A DNA stretch of 64,000 nt from Tubulanus polymorphus (taxonomy: Eukaryota > Nemertea > Palaeonemertea > Tubulaniformes > Tubulanidae). The notes beneath the pieces are model-generated. The model worked only from the letters and a program-made list of their open reading frames with translations, did no database searches and was not told the origin of the DNA. The DNA is taken from assembly GCF_964204645.1 (NCBI RefSeq), contig NC_134027.1:15240485-15304484 (forward strand). The letters run 5' to 3'. Both the position numbers and the translations under genes were made by a program. This document shows positions 12,665 to 22,919 of the stretch, in pieces; position 1 is the first letter of the stretch, and each line of letters begins with the position of its first letter.

Positions 12665-13072
12665 GAAATCGACTGTTAAATTAGCTGAAAATGTAAGGCA
12701 ACAAAAAGATGTCTTGTTTCTCATGATTTTGAAATCCCGCCCGCATCGGAAAAATCATCGGCAAATTAGCGATACAAATAAAGTCCGCCCTCCCGCATCA
12801 TAGCTCGAAAATAAATTTGTTTTTTTTTCTTAAATTAAAATCTGCCCGCCCGCATTGATATATAACGCATATCGTCATCTTTTTATCATTTTATTTCTCT
12901 ATGAACGTATCAAGAAAAGTTGATCGTATAAATATCATCGGCACCACACTGGTGACTCGAACCCATATCAACGGAGTCGGTTACCGTAGGCCTAAATGTC
13001 AAATGCCAAGGTCGCTGTGGTGCTTGATTTCTGGCGTGATTCTTATTTCGAAGCGATTTCTCTTGGTAAAAT

Positions 13073-16000
13073 GTGGTGCTAATAGCGTCCAAGATGTTGC
13101 TATTTGTTCAAATAATATTCCAAAAGAAGCCAATACTACGTTGGCCAATTCTACAAGTATCTCCAGAGTCAACAGTGATGGAGTTGGCCGGTTCTTACTC
13201 AAACTTGACAGTTAGTAAAGAAATGCGTGACGTTCACGAGAAGTATATAGAGTGTCCAGATTTACTGAAAGCCGATATTTCTAGGACCGTAGGAGGTCAC
13301 TTTCAGTCAATACCTGTGACATCTGTAATCAGTGATTTAAAAGACATCGGTATATATGTAAAATATACTTTGGAGACAAAAAAGGCCAGTAGCAGTACAG
13401 TACCAGAGCGGAATGCATTCCAGACGTTAATGGCTGCAGCTGCAAGAAAATCCTGGCCCCCGATAATTGATCCAATAAGAAACAAAAAAGATGAACTGTT
13501 TAATCATGTGTTGCTAGTCTTTAAAACCATGGGTGGACCAGGCTGGCCAGCATCATCATTGACGATTGGGAATAACTTCGTCACATTATTGACCGATGTC
13601 ATGTGGATGTTAGACGGCAATCATGTAAGTAGCTGACTTATACATGTCTGTTTTTCCTTAAAACTTGCTGATTTTTATTTAAGGCCAAAACAAAAACGTG
13701 TGGTTACGGTCTCCCAATCGATTCAAATGAATTACGCCAAGTCATTTTATTTTATTGACTTAATTTTCGTCATCTAAAATTTTGGAGTAACCGTTTTTCA
13801 TTGTTCATGTTCAAACATCCGGAAAATGCACAACACATATAAAAGTCAGCGATAAAACTTTTTCAAAATCGACATTTAATATGAATATTGCAAGTTAATT
13901 TTCTTGCTATAGTATGTCGTAAGTTTACCCCATTAGCGCGTTCCCAATTCATTTTCAAATAAAAGGTTTTTGAAAAAATAAAACAATTTTCCTACCTACC
14001 TACCCAAAAAAAAAATTGGAGGCGATAGTAACCACACATATATTTTGTTTTGGCCTAAGCTGTACATAAAATTCTACAAGGTCAGAGAATACATGTTGTT
14101 ATATGCCTATTAACCAAAATGTTGCTCAATTTAGAATTGACGGCTGTCTGCCCAGTACCCCCTCCCCATTTTAGGAATTTTTCAATCAACGAGAAATTGT
14201 ATTAAATCGTCTTCCAGCATCTCATTTTTAGCACACTTGGGACTTTAGTCCCAGCGGGCTATTGCGTTCACTTTTCGTCCGTCGTCCGTTCGTTCGTCCG
14301 TCCGCCCGTAGACGGAATCCAGTTATTTTGGAAAGTTTTGAAGACGCTTCAATGGATTGTCTTCGATCTTTAATTTATACATGTATCTACCCTAGATACA
14401 CCTTCTGCCCGAAAACTGGTCCGATTAGAATAAAGAGTGCTGACTGGCGGCCATTATTGTTCGCCAAAATCAGCACTTACACATTTTTGAAGTTTTCAAG
14501 GGAAATTTTAAAGATGCTTTGATCAATTATCTTGATCTTTCGTATGTATTTGTATCCCCCAAGGGCCTATCAGCATAAGACAAATTGGGTCGATCACACT
14601 CAAGATGGCCGTCCTGTGACCTTTTTTGTGCCCAAAAATGTCAATTTTCCTGTAGCTTCCTACTGGTAGCTGAGTCCTGTAGCTTCCTACTGGTTTGCCA
14701 TTTTTCATTGAAATTTGCGATGGCTATTCTCTGAAAAGGAATCTTTAATATCTAGACAGGTATTTCTGATCAGCCAATTATCATGCAATTGGCGGTTATC
14801 TTGGTGTCATCAGTACTCATTCCTAGGTGGAAAATACCTAAGCATATTTTGTTACCACAATCAATTGGAAAGTTGTAGCTCATAACATGTTCTATGATTG
14901 TGGTGAGTTTCAAGGTCATTGGTTTTTGTATATGGCCACCAGGGGTGCTGAATTATACAATAACTTAGTATTTCTATATTATATTCATACCTATGCATAT
15001 TTTGTTACCACCATCTATTGCAAAGTTGTAGCTCATGACATGTTCTATGATTGTGGTGAGTTTCAAGGTCATTAGTTTTTCTATATGGTCACCAGGGGCG
15101 TTGAATAGTAGAATAACTTAGTATTTCCTTATTATATTGGTACCTAGGCATATTTTGTTACCATAATCAATTGCAAAATTGTAGGTCATGACATGTTCTA
15201 TGATTGTGGGGAGTTTCAAGGTCATTGGTTTTTGTATATGGTCACCAGCAGGCGTTGAATATTGAAATTGTTAGATTGTTGAGCATTTGAAACCACTTCC
15301 CAAGAGGGCATGGTGTCCCTGGACCCCTATTTGTTTCTCTTCGGATATTAAAATTCATTGTGATCAATTTGCGGAAAATGTTTTAATGCGTTTTTTCCGG
15401 AAAGCATAAAATTTCCACTAACTTTTCGCACAAGACTTTGAATGGAAGCTATATGCATGTTTAAAATGTTTCATATCTATTTTCAGGATAAATTAGCTAC
15501 TCGGAGCTGCGAAATCCCAACAGCACTCAAGCCACTAAATGGGTATAATCGCCCGGAGCTCCACAAACATAAACGTACGCAACTATCTGAAACGGAGATG
15601 TCATCATTTAGAGATATGTTATTTACTGTTTTACAACAGGTAAGCCCCCTTGAATTTTCATACTTTAAAATTATGTTTTACCGAGTTAGAGAAAATTAAT
15701 TATACTTTAGCGAATATATTCACAAACAAGATTGTAAATGTAAAATATATTCTACACAAGAACACGTCATGGGCATTATTTCAAGGATGTCTGTATTGCA
15801 TTTTTATTTTCTTTAACTGACTATGAACTATATCAATAGTTTAAATTCAATGGTGGACAGCAGACTTTGTATTTCTATGTATTACTTTGACGGACTGATC
15901 TGTGGGCAAGTCATGTATTCCACAAACAAAATTTTGACAAGGGATTATCAAATGCAAATACTTTTATATTCTAGAAATGGATTTCTACAGATGACCAATG

Positions 16001-17966
16001 GAAGCACATGAAGGAGATGGTAAAGAACCTAGCTATGGCATTAGACAAGTATATCGATTATCTGAATAAGAAAACAGCAGAAATGAATCGGATACACAGT
16101 TTACAGGAACCAGTACGGAGTGTTGATGACGCTTATAGTACTATAGACTTGCCATATGGTATGCCATTTCCCAAAATCCATGCTGAATATATGACATACA
16201 TTTATGAAGCTTTAACTGTATTGGGTGACAATGAACCTCTATTTCTGAACCAATACCTACCTGAAAATCCTCAACAAAGGTACAAAGTTATAAATAGCAT
16301 AAAAATTATGGTGTTGGATTTAGGTCTGTCTTGTACACTTACAGTACTGGAAACAACCTTGGTTCCTTGCATTTTGTATGGAAATGGTCAGAAAATGAAG
16401 ATACAATAGATTCAAATAGCCATGTTATCCTTAAACTGTCGGCCGACATGCCAAAATTCCATACACGTGAAATGCGCTAAGTTGTTGAAAAAATGGTCGG
16501 TTCTGTAGTAAAATTAAAACCTCTGGTATTCAGAAATATCAATAAACTTATTTCGGGTGATATGTCTGTTGGAGAAACTGCAGAGCAGGCCATAATTGAT
16601 TCACGTGTCAGGCTTATTATGGAATCTGGGGACGTAGATCTGGTGGCAGATATGAGAACCTTAAATCAAGGCCGGGAAGCCAAGTTTGAGCCGTTTTGGG
16701 TTGAGGTGGAGAAGTATTTAAATGAAATTTGTGGCGAGGTTATAGATGATCGTCGTCATGATGCTGTGTGCCATATTGCCATGTCCATCCACCACCTACA
16801 CAAAGAAGTTTCCAGCCGTTGTCCAGAATGGCTTAGACTTCAATTTTGGCCGAAGGACCCATATTCAAAATCTGCCTACCAATACACGGGTAGGTTAAAA
16901 TTGAAGTATATGGTGCAGAAAAGGCAGGCGAGGCACTCACACATTGATTCTCACTATGTATCAGCATTGTACAAGTACGAACGTGAGATGGCCATTAGGT
17001 TTAGAGATAAATGTGTCTTTATTTCAATAGATGATAAACATAAAATCAAATTAGGTGAACCGGGATATCCTGTGGCAGCGTGTGATCATGGTAAGCAGGT
17101 AATTGTAGACAATGATAAGCTATTTTCAGTTTGCGATCGTGATTTCACAGTTTGGGTTGACTCCAAGTGTGACATTGCTCATTGATGTGCCAGACTCAAT
17201 CACTGGGAGTTTCTATTCTGGGCAAGTCTTTGTAAATCTCAAAGATAGTATATTAGAACCGTCTAGCCCAATTCGACATGCCACTGAAATTATCAAGATA
17301 TTGGATACTCAGGTTAGAAAGCCAATTCTGTTTATTTATTCCTGTGGGCAGACTGGTCAATACAGTTTCTGCCATAAAAAATGTGGTGCATTCGATTGCC
17401 AGCTCTGCTCCCTTTCAACTATACCGGCAGACGACTTCAAGGAAATACATTTCCTCCCATTGCCTGTGGTGGATGATTCTGGGGAACATTACAAACCATT
17501 TACTGAGGTTTATGGTACAAAAACCACCGACAAGCCCCCATCTAGCACCCGGAAAACAGGTGGGCATGAAATTCCCTTCAATCCTACAGCACAAACTGCT
17601 AAAAATGTTGGTGAAATTGCTATTTGTAGCGAGTGTGACAAATCCCGTGTTTTATATTCGGCTAAAATGCTATCGCCTAAAGAACGGGAAAATCTTATGG
17701 TCTTGATGGAGTCTGTGCTCTATGTGTGTGGTACCACTATAAAAGAAATAGTGTTTGAATCTGAAAATGAAGATGGGAAGTTGTTAGGCGATGAGGTATA
17801 CATACGCAAAAATCTAAACTGCTTATCGCCTATTGAAGTCCCGTATTACTCCAGTCAACTGTTTGTCAATATCTGCACCAATTGTGGGGGTCAGGAGGAT
17901 TTTCCACTGCAGCTGGTTCGGTTGACTTGTACCCCATCTGTGAACCCTGCTTTGACACAAAATTAG
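13073..17966 (+). pseudogene. Spliced DDE-like transposase gene, decayed
   Basis: A multi-exon gene with phase-0 junctions: an exon ending 13,624 (CAT|GTAAGT), exon 15,487-15,639 (TTTCAG|GAT ... ACAACAG|GTAAGC), and a final part from 15,975 (TTCTAG|AAA). The true first exon may begin before 13,073. The frame then breaks near 16,320 (frame change), at a stop near 16,478 and at a one-base shift near 17,150. Recognisable segments are FISIDDKHKIKLGEPGYPVAA-like text at ~17,015-17,080 (a likely first catalytic Asp), GLTPSVTLLIDVP, FYSGQVFVNLKD, and a C-terminal Cys-rich part with CSECDKSRVLYS and ICTNCGG. The stretch after KPILFIYS reads CGQTGQ, where related proteins, as I remember them, have a DGGPDH-type second Asp, so an internal deletion is likely. 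The superfamily is unassigned. Confidence 0.6.
14231..15335 (+). repeat. Dispersed repeat family R1, copy A (in intron)
   Basis: Starts TTTTAGCACACTTGGGACTTTAGTCCCAGC (a small hairpin), followed by a CGTCCGTC-rich tract. It contains about three tandem units of ~155 bp (TGATTGTGGTGAGTTTCAAGGTCATTGG ... GTCACCAGGGG) and ends GGGCATGGTGTCCCTGGACCCCTA. It lies wholly inside the first long intron of the transposase-like gene. Further copies lie at 40,110-40,465, 42,594-43,702 and 44,632-45,463. Confidence 0.8.
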
Positions 17967-18800
17967 GTCGTGTTCTCAAGCGTAAAAGGAAAGTATTTGA
18001 CAAGTAAATTTTGGCACACTTCATATGTACGTATTGCCTTGAATTAGATTCTAATTTGCAGCCTGTAGAACATTGGGCTTCAAGTAAATTTGCATTTTTA
18101 CATATTGTATTTTTATACATTTTTGTTGGTTGAAAAGTTTATACTCCATATTGGGCTTTGGCTCTAGATGGTCTCAAATCATATGAACATTATTATGTTA
18201 AAATTCTGTAATTCATTTTTATCAAGTTTGTAATTTCATTTTATAAACCAAGCCAATGTCTAGTATAAATTCCGACAAGGTCCCTTAAGTGTAAGGCCAA
18301 ATTGTATGTTTCCCATCAATATTGGGCGTTGCTTCTCGATGGTCTCAAATCGTATCTATATTAATATTACGTTAAAACTGTAATTCATTTTTATTAAGTT
18401 TGTAATTTCATTTTATAAATCAAGTTTGTTAATCATTCAATTAAGTTTTGTAACATTTTATGGTTAATAGAATGTTTTTATTGTTTAATTTTGAAGTTTA
18501 CTCTTTTTTTATTTGATGTGTTGCAATGGATTTTCAGGATTCACCAATCATTTTCAGGATTAAGCAGTGATTTTCCAGTTAAATAAAAATAAAAAACTAC
18601 CTCCCGCATCTGTAGAGAATATGTCAGAAGGGATATTTTTATTGATATAATAAAAATAAAAAAACACCTCCCGCATCTCCAAAAAAAATTCAAACAGTTC
18701 TTTTTATTTCTACTTTTTTTAAGTACATAAAAATAAAAACCGCCCGCCCTCGTCATGGTAAAAAACAAAAGTGTGATGAGAAACAGGGCATCTTTTTTTT

Positions 18801-19429
18801 TTTAAATATATTAGTTGAAATGTATGAAAATGAGAAAAAAAATAAAAACATATATAATAAATCTGTGAGATGAATAAATATTATTACTGAAAAAGTAATA
18901 TGTAATAAATCTATGATATTTATCATTATTGAAACAGTAATATATAATAAATCTGTGAGATAAATAAATATTATATTTATCATTACTGAATCAAATTTAT
19001 ATAATAAATCTATGATATTTATTACTGAATCAAATATATATGATGACTCTATGTGTGTTGGTTGGTTGTGTCTTTATTGTCCTTAGTAGTTTTAGTACTT
19101 TTAGTACATAAAGAATAAATATTTATATTATTCTTACTGAATAAAATTATTTTTAAAACTACTAAACTACTAAAGACAATAAAGACACAGATTTATCATT
19201 ACTGAAACAGTAATATTTAATAAATCTATGATATTTATTATTTTGAAACAGTAATATATAATAAATCTATGTGATAAATAAATATTATTATTGAAACTGG
19301 GTCTTTATCTCCTTAGTAGTTTAGTAGTTCTATTTTATTTTTCAACTACTAATAAAATAAATATTTATTCTTTATGTACTAAAAGTACTAAGACAATAAA
19401 GACATAAGGGGTATTATTTGAAATATCAT
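18801..19429. repeat. AT-rich palindromic array in E2
   Basis: Repeated phrases of ATATAATAAATCTGTGAGATAAATAAATATTATTACTGAAACAG type, about six imperfect units. They are interleaved with long inverted blocks built from GTCTTTATTGTC, TAGTAGTTTTAGTA and TACTAAAAGTACTAA. The same blocks recur in E4 at 52,505-52,570 and 53,990-54,290. No open frame is supported. Confidence 0.7.
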
Positions 19430-19434
19430 ATATC

Positions 19435-19740
19435 TTAATTTGAATTATACAGTTTATTGTTAAGCTCATGAATAAAAAAGTGATTCCTTAATGATTTTTT
19501 ATTTTTATATCTTTTATTGCATATTTCACTGCATTTGATATTATTTATTCGATCTGATGGATAATTTACGTTATCTTTTAATTCTGTATATTTAATTTTA
19601 CAGCTATCATAGAATTCTAACAACTGTTTTATAGTATAAACTGAGAATGAAAATAAACCTGAAATCATAATAATTGATTGAATATTCTGTTGATTTTTAT
19701 ATATTAGATGTAATATTTCTAATACCTTATTTTCACTCAT
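19435..19740 (-). CDS. Membrane protein with C2H2 zinc finger (E2 right arm)
   Basis: 101 residues; mirror copy of the gene at 12,365-12,664. The hydrophobic segment (SIIMISGLFSFSVYTI) and the finger are kept, although the first finger motif reads CSEICNKRYKNKKSLRNH with CSEIC replacing CCEIC. One two-residue insertion (LEF) follows the membrane segment relative to the left copy. The last residues differ (LNNKLYNSN). It is the only right-arm gene that is fully open, so it may have been under selection longer than its two neighbours. Confidence 0.6.
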   Translation of the reverse strand: MSENKVLEILHLIYKNQQNIQSIIMISGLFSFSVYTIKQLLEFYDSCKIKYTELKDNVNYPSDRINNIKCSEICNKRYKNKKSLRNHFFIHELNNKLYNSN

Positions 19741-19787
19741 TTTTATAGTTAAAATATATAGAATGAATTAAATTAAAAGATGCTGTT

Positions 19788-20009
19788 TTAATCCTCTAAT
19801 TCTTTTAAATCATTAACTTTTTTATTGTTATTCTTTCTGTGATTGTTCCCATTTAGCTTCTTTAATTTCTTGCTCAATTTATTATTTTCATTCATTAGAT
19901 CCTTACTGATATTTTCATAGTAAAAATATAATGCTGCCAATATTAAACCTCCTGCTACAAGATAATGCTTCAAATCACTTTTCCCAGTTGGAATGCTGAA
20001 ATCATCCAT
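19788..20009 (-). CDS. Small single-pass membrane protein (E2 right arm)
   Basis: 73 residues and nearly identical to the left-arm protein at 12,096-12,332 over its whole length, including the hydrophobic segment LVAGGLILAALYFYY. It differs by I to N after YYE and by an early stop after LKELED. The left copy continues for five more residues. Whether the short tail matters is unknown. Confidence 0.55.
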   Translation of the reverse strand: MDDFSIPTGKSDLKHYLVAGGLILAALYFYYENISKDLMNENNKLSKKLKKLNGNNHRKNNNKKVNDLKELED

Positions 20010-20134
20010 TTATTTAAAGAAAAAAAATTAAAAGTAATTTGTAATATCTTATTTTGAATATGAATATTTAGAGTTGAATTTTTATTTTTGAGTTATGATA
20101 CTTGAAATTTTCCAATTACTCATACAGCTTAATC

Positions 20135-20800
20135 TTATTTCAATATAGAATTATTATTCTTTTCATAATTGATATGTTTAACTGTTTGATAATGCTTTGA
20201 TTAATGTGATTTTAAATATTTGCCACCACAATAACAATACACTTTCTCATTAGGATTGAATTTTCTAAATTCATCATCTAAATTACATTGAACTGCAACA
20301 TCTTTGAATGATTTTTCATTATCTAATTCGCATTGAATACCAATATTTGATGAATTTTCAATTTTAGATGATTTGTTTATTATCAAAATTGAAATAATAT
20401 AATTGTCTTTTTTCAATTCTTAAGTTAATCAAATCATTGTAATCTTTAGAAAGTATTATATCACTTTTTCTTTCATTGAAAGGAATTTGAAGAATATTAA
20501 TTATGTTTTCATCTAAAGTTCCTTTTTTAAAACTGTATTGAACATTTTAGGATTTTTAACGCCATTATCAAAAGTATCAATTAGTTCAATAATTAAATAT
20601 GTTTCATTTGATGATATTTGATTAATAACAGTAATATTTTCAATTTTATAATGTCTTGGGGACACTAAATCTGTTGCTGAAATATAATTTTTAATGTTAA
20701 ACTGTGAAAATAATTTATTGGTTTCTTTTATTTCGATTTTGAATTTGAGTTCTTCTTCTTCTGTCTTCATTTTAATAACAAAACTTCCATTAAAACTCAT
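20135..20800 (-). pseudogene. Broken mirror copy of the 222-residue E2 gene
   Basis: Starts at the same Met (MSFNGSFVIKMKTEEEE) as the intact left-arm gene and follows it to about residue 92, where a frameshift after NTVLKK ends the frame. Further shifts occur near 20,420 and near 20,205, after the YCYCGGKYLKSH segment. The terminal residues are still recognisable at 20,135-20,200. So one arm keeps a working gene and the other has lost it. Confidence 0.8.
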
Positions 20801-21020
20801 TCAAATATAAATATTGAAATATGTTTAAAATATAAACTATTTCACTCACACTTTACTCACACTTTTATATTATTTTAGTTATCCATTTATTTTACTTATA
20901 TTTTTATTCGAAATCTGTTAAAATATGAATTATTACTCACACTTTAGTAATTAACATATAAATGATTTTAAAATATATGAAATTCGTGTAAATAATGTTC
21001 ATTTATATGAATATTTTAAG

Positions 21021-21108
21021 AGTAATAGGGATAATAGGGGTTCAAGTCAAAGGGGAGAGTGTGCTCGACCCTTCGACCCTTGGCTTGAACCCCTATTATC
21101 CCTACTAC
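21021..21108. repeat. Terminal hairpin of E2, right end
   Basis: Arms AGTAATAGGGATAATAGGGGTTCAAG and CTTGAACCCCTATTATCCCTACTACT, ~35 bp each, with a loop holding CTCGACCCTTCGACCC. It is followed directly by the TCCATA duplication. The same structure, lacking its outer half, lies at 11,006-11,071. Confidence 0.85.
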
Positions 21109-21479
21109 TTCCATAGTACATTATGGTTTTACAAAGTTTAAACCATAAAAAATTCTTGCAGAAAATCTAATTTCATTTGATCTGTTTCCTCATAATTTTC
21201 GAATCTTATGAGCCCAAATTTCAGGTATGAATCAAACCTTAGAGTTACAGTTTTATTTTCTTTCCATCCTTCCCTTAACTCTGTGGCATAAGTTTTCAAT
21301 TTTCTAAGTTTTAACTAAACATTGATTTAATTTCTTCATTAATTTAATGCTTTGGGCCCAAATCTACAGTACGATTTCAATATGAAACAAAATTGGAGTT
21401 ATTTTCTATCCTGTTTCATTGACAACATTAAATGTGTTCCCGGTCACCGACAATATTTTGAGTGTTTTCGTTACACCCG

Positions 21480-21944
21480 TTAGTGTCCAGTGTCACATTC
21501 AGAATAATCAATCAATCATCTTCAGTGAACAGACAAATTGCCGGTGTCGTGGCCTCTGTTGCATGGCTGTCAGTGGAGATTGGTTTTTCCATCTCAAGTT
21601 CGTTGTTGTTGTCGATTGACGACCGTTCATTTACAGAACAAAGTAATATTTCGAAACCAAAACTATCAGGTAACGCTTCTGCGGGCACCTGTACTACGTG
21701 TGGCTTCGAAAATATCGATATACAATTCAAGATGTCTCCGTTACAGCGCCGTCAAAATCTACCCTGCTCGAAGGAACGGTCGTCAATCGACAACAACAAC
21801 GAACTTGATGAGACGGAAAAACCAATCTCCACTGTCTGACGTACTGAAATGAACCAGCCATGCAGCAGAGGCCACGACACCGGCAATTTGTCAGTTCACT
21901 TAAGATGATTGATTGATTATTCTGAATGTGACACTGGACATTAG
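21480..21944. repeat. Foldback repeat between E2 and E3
   Basis: Inverted arms of ~150-175 bp: TAGTGTCCAGTGTCACATTCAG at 21,481 pairs with CTGAATGTGACACTGGACATTA at 21,922-21,943. The arms also share GGTGTCGTGGCCTCTG and AATCTCCACTG text. The loop is ~130 bp. Overlapping open frames on both strands here reflect the symmetry and are not genes. No target duplication could be identified. Confidence 0.75.
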
Positions 21945-21976
21945 CAGTCAATTTCAGTGTCCCCCAGTTGACAGTG

Positions 21977-22321
21977 AGTAATTAGGAAATGGCGTTTTCA
22001 TACCAGAGGTCGAGAGGTCGAGACACCACTCATCACAGCTAGGCTCTAGTGAGAACGGACGATTGCTCTGTGATACACATATACAGTGAGTGCGCGTAAC
22101 AACAACTGCGCGTGGATAGATAGATACAGTGAGTCGCTACTGAGAACGGTTATTAACGCGTGTGCTATTACTGTAGTACAGTGATTGCGTGTCAACTGTG
22201 CCCGGATAAATAGATGCTGTGAGGCTTGGGTGAGAACGGTTAATAGCGTGCTTGTTATATACAAGGGGAAGTACTCCCCACTCATTACCACAAGTAATTT
22301 GTTTTCCTTATAAATGGGAGA
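21977..22321 (+). repeat. E3 left terminal inverted repeat
   Basis: Inverted partner of 32,353-32,697, differing by a few bases. It contains GAGGTCGAGAGGTCGAGAC near the tip and CACTGTA/GTGAGAACGG phrases repeated inside. The inner edge is ATGGGAGA, the PolB start codon region in the right copy. Confidence 0.92.
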
Positions 22322-22417
22322 TTGAGTACAGAGGAATTAAAAGATTTAGAAGGATTTAAAATAATCTATCATGGAAAAAATGAAGTTGGTCATCATGATT
22401 TAGAAATTGTTGATTAA
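22322..22417 (+). pseudogene. C-terminal remnant of small terminal Polinton gene (E3)
   Basis: About 31 codons on the plus strand, directly fused to the inner edge of the left terminal repeat. It reads LSTEELKDLEGFKIIYHGKN and then a short acidic tail and a stop. It matches the C-terminus of the 110-residue E1 protein (LSSEDLGELCSGNFYFIYKGKN). The rest of the gene was lost where the terminal repeat was copied in. It shows that this gene once sat at the left end of E3, on the strand opposite to the other E3 genes. Confidence 0.6.
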
Positions 22418-22494
22418 ATTTTAAAAAAATAAATTAATAAAAATAATGAATATCTAGAATCCTAAATGACTTATCTGGACAATTTAATTGCTCC

Positions 22495-22919
22495 GCATAG
22501 ATAGACAAAAGTAGTGAGATATTCAATTAATTTAGAAAAATTATTTTTTTGCTTTTTTTCTAAAATATTAATCCATTTTTTTATTATCAATTTTGGAATT
22601 TCAGAAGTATTTTCATTTTTGATAGCAGTTGTTTAAGATTTATAAATATCATGAATTTTATTTGATTTCTTATACCAATTACACCCAATCAAAGTGAATA
22701 CAATTACAAATCCAACTGTAAAATATAGACATTTATCAAATATTCTATTATTAGAAGGAGTAGAAATAACAATATTTTACCATTTTTATTAACATTTTTA
22801 TTACTTATTTTTTCTTTTACAGCTTTTTTATATTCTTGTGATTTAATTCCTAATTGCCGAGACCATTCAATTTGTTTCGGACTTCTCGGTTTTTTCTTCA
22901 CTTCTTCCACCTCGCTCAT
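22495..22919 (-). pseudogene. Small basic Polinton protein with membrane segment, frameshifted (E3)
   Basis: The N-terminus is MSEVEEVKKKPRSPKQIEW followed by SRQLGIKSQEYKK, a basic motif that I recognise as recurrent in invertebrate Mavericks. A shift near 22,775 moves the coding frame to a second frame that encodes a hydrophobic segment (LYFTVGFVIVFTLIGC), and this then meets a stop near 22,635. Its first ~50 bases overlap the end of the upstream gene at 22,867-23,457. Related text with the same overlap occurs at 59,130-59,222 in E5. Function is unknown; a small DNA- or membrane-associated virion protein is possible. Confidence 0.6.

Larger units (their letters stand above)
11006..12668 (+). 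repeat. E2 left inverted arm
   Basis: Inverted partner of 19,430-21,108. It carries intact versions of all three small genes. The outer hairpin half is partly deleted: the element starts AGGTCGAAGGGTCGAG directly after the TCCATA duplication, and the inner half runs to ...CCCTATTACT at 11,071. Confidence 0.85.
12703..18800 (+). mobile_element. DDE-type DNA transposon nested in E2
   Basis: The ends are inverted: the left starts AAAAAGATGTCTTGTTTCTCAT and the right, read inwards, starts AAAAGATGCCCTGTTTCTCAT. It contains the spliced transposase-like gene at 13,073-17,966. Near both ends, in the same orientation, CCCGCATC-type motifs follow A-rich runs: three on the left (12,735; 12,790; 12,845) and three on the right (18,600; 18,667; 18,740). 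They could be transposase binding sites. The target duplication is not readable because of the homopolymers. At 18,140-18,425 the 3' region has a two-unit tandem duplication (GATGGTCTCAAATC). Confidence 0.6.
11006..21108. mobile_element. Polinton-like palindromic element E2 with cargo
   Basis: Bounded by an exact 6-bp direct repeat TCCATA at 11,000-11,005 and 21,109-21,114, the duplication size known for Polinton integrases. The right end is a full hairpin (AGTAATAGGG..., tip ...CCCTACTACT); the left end has lost the outer ~30 bp of its hairpin arm. Arms of about 1.66 kb are inverted copies carrying three small genes. No PolB, integrase, ATPase or capsid gene is present. The centre holds a separate DDE-type transposon (12,703-18,800) and an AT-rich palindromic array (18,801-19,429). 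Because the ends resemble those of E1 and the hairpin inside E3, I infer it was mobilised by Polinton enzymes supplied in trans. Confidence 0.8.
19430..21108 (-). repeat. E2 right inverted arm
   Basis: Mirror copy of 11,006-12,668, with small indels and scattered substitutions. It keeps the complete terminal hairpin that the left arm has partly lost, while its first gene is broken. Confidence 0.85.

Noticed and set aside
12680-12700. TTAGCTGAAAATGTAAG near the left edge and TTAGTTGAAATGTATG near 18,812 as target duplication of the nested transposon
   Set aside because: Imperfect and not adjacent to the inverted tips; too long for a usual duplication.
21419-21951. Several overlapping frames of 66-125 codons on both strands
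   Set aside because: They mirror each other because of the foldback repeat; no family motif.
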